Shown here piece by piece: positions 46,813-54,253 of a stretch of 64,000 nt of DNA. Numbering within the stretch: the first letter of the stretch is position 1; each line of letters opens with the position of its first letter. The position numbers and the translations under genes are program-made. Source of the DNA: JAABVY01 sp964627935 (GTDB taxonomy: Bacteria > Zixibacteria > MSB-5A5 > JAABVY01); the NCBI GenBank assembly GCA_964627935.1, contig CAZVLB010000012.1, forward strand, positions 87,692 to 151,691, read 5' to 3'. A model generated the notes under the pieces. The model had not been told where the DNA came from. It was given only the letters and a program-made list of their open reading frames with translations, and did not search any database.

Positions 46813-48579
46813 TTATTTGCGCAGGGGGCCGATCAGATTTTTCCAGCGCTCTTTTTGAGTCTCCGAAGGAGCATCCATTTTCACGGCACGATAGAGATTT
46901 TTCCCGCCCAGTTGCAGAGAGGTCGTATTGCGGGACTTGGCCCGGAAATATTCGATTTTAATTTTGTCGCCCGGATCCCTGCTTTCAATATATTCGGCGA
47001 ATGGATCGACGCCGCCTATTTCGCGGCCGTCGATCTTTACAATCTTATCACCGACTTCAAGACCGGCTTCGGCAGCAGGGCCATTGCGCTCGATCCTGTC
47101 GATTGTAAGGTCAGTAAAAGACCTGAAAGCCATACCGGGGTCGGGAATCCTGTTGGGAATTATTTCCAATCTGATCCCGAAATCCCGGAGAAGTTCCGGC
47201 ATCGGTATTTTCGTTTTCAGATTCAGGCAGGAATCGATAAATGGGCGCAGGAACTGGCCGCTTAATGTATCTATAAGCTCGAACATCTGCTGATCGGTAA
47301 AGACGTTGGTATCACCATGAAACCTCTCCGCCAGGGAAGAAAGCAGCTGATCCAAAGATGACCTTGTTCTTCGCAGCCTGAGGTCGACTGCAATCGCGGT
47401 CAGCATTTCGGCCGAGGTCACATATCCCTGTGCGCCGGGAATATCCCGTGCGGTGCGCACTGATACATTACGACGTTCATATTCCGATGAATAATGCTCG
47501 TAGGCAGATACAATCCTGTTCAGGAACTCAGTTTCGCTAATGATTCCTGTCCGCAATGGCACCAGTGCCTGGTAGTAGTTGGCGCTTCCGGTGATTAACC
47601 AGTTGGAATTTATGCGGTCAGCCGGGAAAAATGTAATCGGCAGCCATTGAGTAAAGAGATTATAAACAAACAAACCAGCCTGACCATCAAGCTGAGCCGG
47701 TTTTAAATCCTCATCCAGAAGGATATTTATCGAGGCGGGAGATGATGCACCGGTATTGACCATTTGTGGAATCCGTTCGCTGAATGGATAAGTGGATATG
47801 ATCATGAGCGGATCAAATTCCGGGGAATGGTCAAAGATGGCAGTTAGCTCTCCCCAGATTTGTCTCAGGTTGCCAAAAAGCTGATCATCGCCGAAATCAA
47901 AGGCCTGCTTCTGAACCGCTGTTTTCAATGGAAACTCAGCCGGGCCTATCGTGAGGGAATCATAATTCCCGATGGCCCAGTATGAATCGATAATGTAAGC
48001 GTAGGAGGGAACAGTATAGCTGTCTTCATCAATTTGCTCGAATGGCAGAACCGCTATTCCGCCGGGACCGGGATTGACATGTATGTCGATATTGACCGGA
48101 ATCTGATCAAGTTCGAGTTCGGGGTATATCGTAAAGGCGGTTCCGATAATTACACCGGCATTCTTTATAAAAAATGGGGTTTCATCGACACCAAATTCGC
48201 TGGGCTGGCTGAGATGCCGCATGGGAACATAATAGCTCAACCGGTAATGTCCCTTGAGATCGCGGGCAATCCAGTAATTGGGCTCTTTAGCTTCAAGGCT
48301 GATCTTATTGGAATCCGAATCAATGAGTTCAATATTTTTAATGAACTGCCCATATCCGGAGGAATAATGATTGTCAACGTTTTCTATTTTGAAAGGCACA
48401 GAATCCAGCTTTTGCGGGAAATTGAAATCGGCCCGGATAATAAACAGCATGCGATCAGGATTGAGTAGTTCGATCGAGTAGGAAGCTTCAACTCGTTTGC
48501 TTTGCGCATGAAGATTGTTTGCGACGCACAATATGAAAACAATAAGAAGAGTGATAGATAGAACTGCGAATCGTTTCAT
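46813..48579 (-). CDS. secreted PDZ protein resembling an inactive M61 peptidase
   Basis: Signal peptide (about 1-25), an N-terminal beta domain and a central helical domain like glycyl-aminopeptidase family M61, then a PDZ domain near 485-560 (RIERNGPAAEAGLEVGDKIVKIDG). Where M61 has HExxH the sequence reads VYNLFTQW, and the downstream SEGF-type glutamate segment reads LITGSANYY, so no zinc ligands remain. It is probably a non-catalytic binding protein. It lies 81 bp upstream of the ABC operon on the same strand and may be co-expressed. Confidence 0.75.
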   Translation of the reverse strand: MKRFAVLSITLLIVFILCVANNLHAQSKRVEASYSIELLNPDRMLFIIRADFNFPQKLDSVPFKIENVDNHYSSGYGQFIKNIELIDSDSNKISLEAKEPNYWIARDLKGHYRLSYYVPMRHLSQPSEFGVDETPFFIKNAGVIIGTAFTIYPELELDQIPVNIDIHVNPGPGGIAVLPFEQIDEDSYTVPSYAYIIDSYWAIGNYDSLTIGPAEFPLKTAVQKQAFDFGDDQLFGNLRQIWGELTAIFDHSPEFDPLMIISTYPFSERIPQMVNTGASSPASINILLDEDLKPAQLDGQAGLFVYNLFTQWLPITFFPADRINSNWLITGSANYYQALVPLRTGIISETEFLNRIVSAYEHYSSEYERRNVSVRTARDIPGAQGYVTSAEMLTAIAVDLRLRRTRSSLDQLLSSLAERFHGDTNVFTDQQMFELIDTLSGQFLRPFIDSCLNLKTKIPMPELLRDFGIRLEIIPNRIPDPGMAFRSFTDLTIDRIERNGPAAEAGLEVGDKIVKIDGREIGGVDPFAEYIESRDPGDKIKIEYFRAKSRNTTSLQLGGKNLYRAVKMDAPSETQKERWKNLIGPLRK

Positions 48580-48704
48580 GAGACCATGCCTTTCATCAAT
48601 TTTAGCGGTTATTGATTGTACAAACGGACTGCTAAAAGTTGCCTCCGCGGGCTGTCCAATTTCTGCTCAAACTTCAATTGCAGAAGCGGATTAGTCCTGC
48701 ACTC

Positions 48705-49127
48705 TCAATCCTCCCAGACCGTCAGGCCTGCCTTTTCAAAACAACTGAAGGCATAATCGATGCCTTCCTGTATTCTGGAATCGGGATATTTATGAAATTC
48801 CTTCAGGCAGTCGATAAAGGGCTCAGTATATTCCGGTTTACGCAGGCCGATTTCCCCGATTGCCTGTGGCGCAAACCAGCAGTTATTGCCTGATTCCTCG
48901 TTTATCATCCAGACCAGCTGGCGCAGTAAGTCGCGCGTCTTTTCCTCTTCGAAAACTTCGGCGGCGACTCCGAATGCACGGGCCGCGCCCCAGCGTATGT
49001 CCTCATCCATATTGTAAAGATGACGTTGAATCTTGCGGATCAGTCCCGGATGTTTTTTAAGTTCCTGTTTTATAAGCTCCAGGTCTGATTCTTTCAGTGC
49101 CCTGGCGAGTTCATCTTTGCTAAGCAT
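48705..49127 (-). CDS. HEAT-repeat protein (DVU0298-like)
   Basis: A 140-residue all-helical protein with HEAT-type repeats, for example EDIRWGAARAFGVAAEVF and NNCWFAPQAIGEIGLRKPEY. The pattern matches a small family found in sulfate reducers and other anaerobes with no proven function. There is no signal peptide. No recognisable operon partner lies nearby. Confidence 0.68.
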   Translation of the reverse strand: MLSKDELARALKESDLELIKQELKKHPGLIRKIQRHLYNMDEDIRWGAARAFGVAAEVFEEEKTRDLLRQLVWMINEESGNNCWFAPQAIGEIGLRKPEYTEPFIDCLKEFHKYPDSRIQEGIDYAFSCFEKAGLTVWED

Positions 49128-49264
49128 AATTATTTTTCACTTTCATTCAGCAAACGTTAGGCTATTTTAACTAATGGAACATTTATAAACAAGAGGAATG
49201 TTTTGAATGTTATAAGGGTAATATAGCAATTTTACAGATTAATTTGTTTAGATAAGTCGCAATT

Positions 49265-50170
49265 ATGATTGAACACGATATTGAAAGATGGCAGCATGCG
49301 CATGACTACGCCATGGATGTAAGGCATTCCGAGAAAAGAACATACATTGTCATAGCATTGACCGCGCTGACCATGATCGTCGAAATCACGGCCGGTCTTT
49401 TGACCAATTCCATGGCTCTTTTGGCTGATGGCTGGCATATGAGCACGCACCTGGCGGCCTTAAGCATTGCCGCCGCCGCCTATTATTTCACCCGCAAGTA
49501 TTCCAAAGATCGCAGTTTCACATTCGGTACCGGTAAAATCAGCAGCCTGGGAGGCTTTGCCAGCGCGGTTTTTCTGGTTATCGTTGCTGCTTTGATGATC
49601 TTCGAATCTATTCAGAGGTTTTTCGAACCGCGCGGAATTCATTTCAATGAGGCCATTCTGGTGGCCATAATCGGCCTGGTGGTGAATATAGCCAGCGCAT
49701 GGATTCTGGGTGGCGGGGCCAAACATAAAAAATCGGATCATAATCTGCGCGCGGCTTATCTGCATGTGCTGACCGATGCCCTGACCTCACTGACCGCCAT
49801 AGCCGCTCTCCTGACCGGAAAATATCTGGGCCTGGCCTGGATGGACCCGGCCATGGGGATCGTGGGCGGCATAATTATCATAATCTGGGCCCAGGGGCTG
49901 ATTCGCGATACTGCGCGAATATTGCTGGATAGGAAACCTGACAGCCAAGTCCAGGAGCAGGTCAAAGAAATCCTGAATTCGCAAGCGGATACCGAGGTAG
50001 CCGATATTCATGTCTGGAACATAGGTCAGGACAATCTGGTGGCGGTGGTATCAGTTGTAACTCATTCTGATTACAAGCCGGAGTATTATAAAAGCCTCCT
50101 GAAAGATGTCACCAGGCTCAAACATGTTACCATCGAGGTCAATCATTGCCAGGCCGGAGAATGCAAATAG
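49265..50170 (+). CDS. cation diffusion facilitator (DmeF-like Co/Ni/Zn exporter)
   Basis: CDF proton antiporter (301 aa). The His-rich N-terminus (HDIERWQHAHDY) and LLADGWHMSTH match the DmeF branch, which exports cobalt and nickel. The second metal site AYLHVLTDALTSL supplies His and Asp ligands in TM5. Six helices are followed by a cytoplasmic domain with IHVWNIG and a C-terminal HCQAGEC. No regulator is adjacent and the upstream 137 bp show no obvious operator. Confidence 0.9.
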   Translation: MIEHDIERWQHAHDYAMDVRHSEKRTYIVIALTALTMIVEITAGLLTNSMALLADGWHMSTHLAALSIAAAAYYFTRKYSKDRSFTFGTGKISSLGGFASAVFLVIVAALMIFESIQRFFEPRGIHFNEAILVAIIGLVVNIASAWILGGGAKHKKSDHNLRAAYLHVLTDALTSLTAIAALLTGKYLGLAWMDPAMGIVGGIIIIIWAQGLIRDTARILLDRKPDSQVQEQVKEILNSQADTEVADIHVWNIGQDNLVAVVSVVTHSDYKPEYYKSLLKDVTRLKHVTIEVNHCQAGECK

Positions 50171-50194
50171 CAGGCCGTACAGTAATCGGTATGG

Positions 50195-50539
50195 CTATTT
50201 GGCTTCCATATCGGTCCTGTAAATACCGAAAATAGTTCCCTCGGGATCCTTACAATATGCGATCCATCCAATGCCCGGAATGGCAGTCCTGGGAACCACT
50301 ACCGACCCGCCGGAACTGCTGATTTTTTCGGAAAAATCCATAACCGAGGGTACATCGATAACATTGGTTACCGGCGCAAAATCAAAATCACTGGAACGCC
50401 TGCTCAATCCCCCGTCAATTCCCGGTTTGTCCTTATCGCCGGTCGAAATCAGCCAGTATTCCTGAGGACCATCCCACTTCTCGAATTTCCATCCGAAAAC
50501 ATCTTTATAGAATTCAGCCGCCCTTTTCGGATTGGTCAT
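50195..50539 (-). CDS. VOC/glyoxalase-fold protein
   Basis: Two beta-alpha-beta-beta-beta modules: RAAEFYKDVFGWKFEKW and the C-terminal YCKDPEGTIFGIYR typical of the family. GGAGG is five bases from the ATG at 50539, fixing this start. The first strand, which in relatives precedes the conserved RAAEFY, would lie upstream in an open frame without a start codon, so the N-terminus is about 10 residues short. Substrate unknown. Confidence 0.8.
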   Translation of the reverse strand: MTNPKRAAEFYKDVFGWKFEKWDGPQEYWLISTGDKDKPGIDGGLSRRSSDFDFAPVTNVIDVPSVMDFSEKISSSGGSVVVPRTAIPGIGWIAYCKDPEGTIFGIYRTDMEAK

Positions 50540-50710
50540 TTCAGCCTCCAGATTTTTTCTCCTGGTTATTTTTATTCCAACATTCGCAGTGTTATCAAGT
50601 CCATGTAGCAGTTAGCAATATAGGCTGTCCCGCATTACGATACAAGATAAATTTTATATTAATTTCCTGTAGATGATTGACGAAATGTAAAGATGTGGGA
50701 TCAGGGCTGA

Positions 50711-51169
50711 TTAATAATCCAGGGTCAGGATCCGGCCGTCGGTGAATTCGAAGAACCTGTTTTTGTTTGCGACTTTAACGCCTTCCATCAGGTCCTCCGG
50801 AGTATAGTTCAGCGCTTCAAGACATCCCGGGCAGGCCATGACATCGACACCCTGTTCAATCAACTTTTTGATCTGAGTATGTGATGATGGAAATTGCGCG
50901 AATGTCAGGTCCTCGGAATCTTTAAGGACTGCCTCGATGCCATGAATATCGAAATAGACCAGTACATCCTGTGTCTCAGACATCATAACGGCCATCTGCA
51001 ATCCCATCAGCACGCGATGAACATCCTCTGGTCCATGGCTGATATGGATGAACACTCCGGGGGGAGCATCGGACATATTGTAGCTGGTTCTGAACTCTGC
51101 CTCATCCTCGCCGCATCCGATAAGCATCAGTGCCAGCAATGCAATCCCCAAAATTGCCGCATGTTTCAT
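50711..51169 (-). CDS. DsrE-family lipoprotein
   Basis: Lipobox LIGC (Cys19) followed by a DsrE-like alpha/beta domain with VFIHISHGPEDVHRVLMGLQMA and the C-terminal MACPGCLEAL pair, the cysteine position used for sulfur transfer in DsrE/TusD proteins. An exported version may carry sulfur or bind metal; the context gives no partner. Length 152 aa. Confidence 0.78.
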   Translation of the reverse strand: MKHAAILGIALLALMLIGCGEDEAEFRTSYNMSDAPPGVFIHISHGPEDVHRVLMGLQMAVMMSETQDVLVYFDIHGIEAVLKDSEDLTFAQFPSSHTQIKKLIEQGVDVMACPGCLEALNYTPEDLMEGVKVANKNRFFEFTDGRILTLDY

Positions 51170-51260
51170 ATTTGTTCTCCTTGTAAATCAATTATGGTAG
51201 TTATTCAGATACAATATTGGTTTATTTGGACCGATTTTTCAAGTTTTTACTTTTGCAGAC

Positions 51261-51290
51261 GAAAAAAAACCGTCCCATTTGAGACGGCTC
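51261..51290 (-). terminator. intrinsic terminator of the surface-protein operon
   Basis: On the minus strand CCGTCTC pairs with GGGACGG (one wobble) around AAAT and is followed by eight T residues. It lies 23 bp after the dockerin-like gene. Confidence 0.87.
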
Positions 51291-51312
51291 AGCAATAGTA
51301 TTTTATCTAATT

Positions 51313-51819
51313 TCAGCAATCGATAACGGAATCACCATTGACATCACACGGTGCATAACCGCTTACGAAGACATAATTGATGATCCAGACCGCATCGCTG
51401 ATATTCTCGAGCTGATCGCAGTTTGTATCAGCTGATTCCAGCGGATCAGGAGCCGGCGATCCGGCAACGAATACATAGTTAATGATAAAGACCGCATCGC
51501 TGACATTAACCTGGCCATCGGAATTGGAATCGCCGCAAAGGAAAATCGGCCCGAAATCATGCCAGAAACCGGGGTAAAAACTCACGCTGTCGGATTGCGT
51601 GTTTGCCGATGCTGTCAGGCCCGCGGATGTGGCTGAGAGATAGCTGGTGCCCGATGAAACCTGCGCACCTGATGACATTGAATACCATTCCAGCTTCTTG
51701 TTGCCTTTATTTTCGGCGTAGGTATGGTTCAGCATAGCCAGCACCAGACCAAGGGCAAACAATGCCAGCACAAAAACCCGTGCAGAAAATTTCTTATCGG
51801 CAGGTTGCATACCTATCAC
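51313..51819 (-). CDS. secreted protein with dockerin-like tandem calcium loops
   Basis: Hydrophobic signal segment (about 14-35), a serine/threonine-rich middle, then two dockerin-type repeats (DSNSDGQVNVSDAVFIINYVF at about 96-116 and DTNCDQLENISDAVWIINYVF) and a short third loop DVNGDSVIDC at the end. Each loop has the Dx(N/S)xD pattern of calcium EF-hands; the second lacks the usual Gly. In this type of organism such tails end many exported proteins. The GTG start overlaps the preceding S74 gene stop by 4 bp; the internal ATG at 51810 is an alternative. Confidence 0.85.
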   Translation of the reverse strand: MIGMQPADKKFSARVFVLALFALGLVLAMLNHTYAENKGNKKLEWYSMSSGAQVSSGTSYLSATSAGLTASANTQSDSVSFYPGFWHDFGPIFLCGDSNSDGQVNVSDAVFIINYVFVAGSPAPDPLESADTNCDQLENISDAVWIINYVFVSGYAPCDVNGDSVIDC

Positions 51820-53963
51820 CTGCCTTCCCCGGAATCCAGGTTTTCGATCAATTTTTCCAGCCTGGTAATTCTATCTTCGAGTTCTTCAATACGATCAGTT
51901 TTCTGCTGCAACTCCAGTGAGGTTCTATATAATGCTTGAATGGCTGCCAGCGCTATTCCATCGGGATCAACGGTGGCAATTGATTTATCATCATGTCCCA
52001 GTCCGAAAAGCCGGTAGAAATCCTGGGATGTCGGCCCGATATGACGGATATCCCGGCCATCCTTTTTGTAGTTCCATTCATTGATTTCGAGTTCTGCCAG
52101 ACGGTCGATTATTTCATCGTTATTCACTTTACGGAAATTCTCTTTAAGGGCCCGATCCGATGAGTTTACCCATGTGCCTCCGCTGGAGAGATATGCACCG
52201 CTGGCGGTATTTATCAGACGGCTGGGATTGAATGGTGCAACGCCTCCAGCTGTGGCGATATAGATTCCGCTGTCGGCACGTATTACAAACTGCTCCGGCC
52301 CTCCTGAGAATATATAATCGGCCCCCGGTGCCACCCATGTATTGGCTGACAGCACTATTGAACCATGATGGTTGGCATACGCCAGCACACCCGCGGCGAT
52401 TGCCGAGGTAGCGGCAGAGACATTGGATTGCCCTCCCAGCACGCAGGCATAATTACCGTTGGCGATATTATCAGAACCTCCGCCGATAAAGGCATGGCTA
52501 CCGCTGGCGCTGTTGGCTTCACCGCCGACAACAACAGAATGGTTGCCATTGGCGTGGTTATAGGCGCCTCCGCCTGTAAATGCGTAGAGACCATTGACAC
52601 GGTTGGATGATCCCCCGGCGACCGTGCCGCCATTGGCATTTACCTGGTTAAAATATCCGCCGCCAACAGTACCATGTTCACCATCAACATGATTGCGTTC
52701 ACCGCCCCCGATAGTGCCTTTGTCGGTAAATATGTTATGCCTGTGTCCTCCTCCTATGAAACTGTGTGCGCCGATAATTGAATTGGAATCAAAATCGGTC
52801 GCGCCTCCGCCTCCGGCAATTGCAGAATAATCACCGTAAACGCGATTCTGCGATCCCAGCACATGTGAGGATATGCCGCTATTGATGTTCGATGGCCCAA
52901 AATTAACCCGTCCATCGGTAGCGAGATCGTCATCATCGAAGCTGACCCGGCCGTTTGAGGATGCAATCGTGCCGGTATTGCCATCAAGGACAAGCGAATT
53001 ACCGCTCGTAATCGTGCCCTGGGCATGAAGTGTGCCATTGACATCCAGCCTGGCCTGCGGATCATCGGTACCGATGCCCACATTTCCACTGATACCGGAA
53101 TAGATGTCATTGCTGTCGGTGGTAAAGATCCAGTCCAGATCCTGTCCTTTGTAGACTGAGTCCTCGGCCGCAACCCATGCGCTGCCGTTCCATTTCAGCA
53201 CCTGCCCCTCAGAGGCGCCATTTTGATTGAGATCAACCGCCATAATCGAGGCATCCTGAATATGCGTGCTTGTGACGCAGCTTTCGGTCAGCTTCTCCGA
53301 TGTTACCGTGCTGTCAGCAATATCAGATGCATACAGGGCCTGATCGGCGTTGAGCGCATGCTCTGCTTCTGACGCAAATGCTGCCGTGTCGCTGTAGATG
53401 GCGTCTCGGGAAGATTCTGCATAAGATGCGCTGTCCGATTGAACAGCCGATAAGGCCATTTGCGCAAAAACCGCGCTGTCGGAATGGATTGCATTTTCCG
53501 AGTTGGATGCAAAAACGGCACTGTCGGACAGGAGTGAATGGTAGGCATTCGCGGCAATACCTGATGAATCGGCGTTTTTGCTCTGGAATGCATAGGGTGA
53601 CCGCAGGAGCGGAGTACGCGGATACATCTCCGCATCGCCACCAATCTGCATGCCCACATACAATGCGCCACCGTTAAAAATGTCTTCAGGTATGGGATTT
53701 TGAAGCCCCAGGATTGTATTAAAAAGCCCGTCTTTTGTGTTTAGTTCAAGAGTCTCGGACCAGAGCAGAGTCGCACCCTGCTCGGGACCATTGTAAATAC
53801 GAAAAGCGATAGAATACTGGCCATCCGCGATTGGCAGACCGGAGGGTGACATGGTCAACCGGCCCTGAAAGCTGAGCGCATCCGGAACCTGCGCAAACAA
53901 TGCGGTCGGCAAAAGAAACAGTAGCAGCAATATCGCCATCGATGTATGAATTCCCTTTGACAT
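51816..53963 (-). CDS. secreted trimeric YadA-head-like protein with C-terminal S74 chaperone
   Basis: Signal peptide (about 1-24), a conserved N-terminal beta domain (PDALSFQGRLTMSPSGLPI), imperfect repeats rich in DSAVFA (about 130-215), a head of about 12-14-residue YadA-like units with GGG/GGx turns (about 375-525), and a peptidase S74 domain beginning SSDRALKENFRKV near 605. A coiled coil ends the protein (about 680-712). S74 domains trimerise phage and surface fibres and then cut themselves off; the Ser-Asp at the domain start is present. A strong AAGGAGG precedes the ATG. Confidence 0.88.
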   Translation of the reverse strand: MSKGIHTSMAILLLLFLLPTALFAQVPDALSFQGRLTMSPSGLPIADGQYSIAFRIYNGPEQGATLLWSETLELNTKDGLFNTILGLQNPIPEDIFNGGALYVGMQIGGDAEMYPRTPLLRSPYAFQSKNADSSGIAANAYHSLLSDSAVFASNSENAIHSDSAVFAQMALSAVQSDSASYAESSRDAIYSDTAAFASEAEHALNADQALYASDIADSTVTSEKLTESCVTSTHIQDASIMAVDLNQNGASEGQVLKWNGSAWVAAEDSVYKGQDLDWIFTTDSNDIYSGISGNVGIGTDDPQARLDVNGTLHAQGTITSGNSLVLDGNTGTIASSNGRVSFDDDDLATDGRVNFGPSNINSGISSHVLGSQNRVYGDYSAIAGGGGATDFDSNSIIGAHSFIGGGHRHNIFTDKGTIGGGERNHVDGEHGTVGGGYFNQVNANGGTVAGGSSNRVNGLYAFTGGGAYNHANGNHSVVVGGEANSASGSHAFIGGGSDNIANGNYACVLGGQSNVSAATSAIAAGVLAYANHHGSIVLSANTWVAPGADYIFSGGPEQFVIRADSGIYIATAGGVAPFNPSRLINTASGAYLSSGGTWVNSSDRALKENFRKVNNDEIIDRLAELEINEWNYKKDGRDIRHIGPTSQDFYRLFGLGHDDKSIATVDPDGIALAAIQALYRTSLELQQKTDRIEELEDRITRLEKLIENLDSGEGR

Positions 53964-54183
53964 GGAATCCTCCTTAAAAGATGCATTAATTTTCGATATG
54001 CAGCCGTTTTTTATAGCAGTAATTATTCTGTTATTTTCCTGAATCCCTGGAGGCTGTTTTTATTTTATAATGAGCCGTAATCCATTACAGGCGCTACTGA
54101 TAATCACTTACAAGATCATCAATTTTGCGGATTTGTCAATGAATTATTGTGCCGTCGATTACGGGAAAAAATGGAGGGCTCAG

Positions 54184-54226
54184 TCTCAAAACTTGAGATT
54201 GACATATTTACATAATAAATTATCTT
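54184..54226 (+). promoter_or_regulatory. candidate promoter with inverted repeat for the histidine kinase gene
   Basis: TTGACA (54199-54204) and TATCTT (54221-54226) with a 16-base spacer form a sigma-70-like promoter. A 6-bp inverted repeat TCTCAA/TTGAGA (54184-54198) abuts the -35 and could bind a regulator. Confidence 0.55.
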
Positions 54227-54253
54227 TCAATCGACTAAAGGGGACCTGATAAA

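Noticed and set aside
50195..50539. Possible ArsI carbon-arsenic lyase (VOC family) linked to the arsenic island
   Set aside because: Far from the island and has a single cysteine, not the cysteine pair expected of ArsI.
52355..52860. Repetitive stretch that could suggest a CRISPR array or tandem repeat
   Set aside because: The periodicity is of codons for GGG-type YadA head repeats, with no constant repeat or unique spacers.
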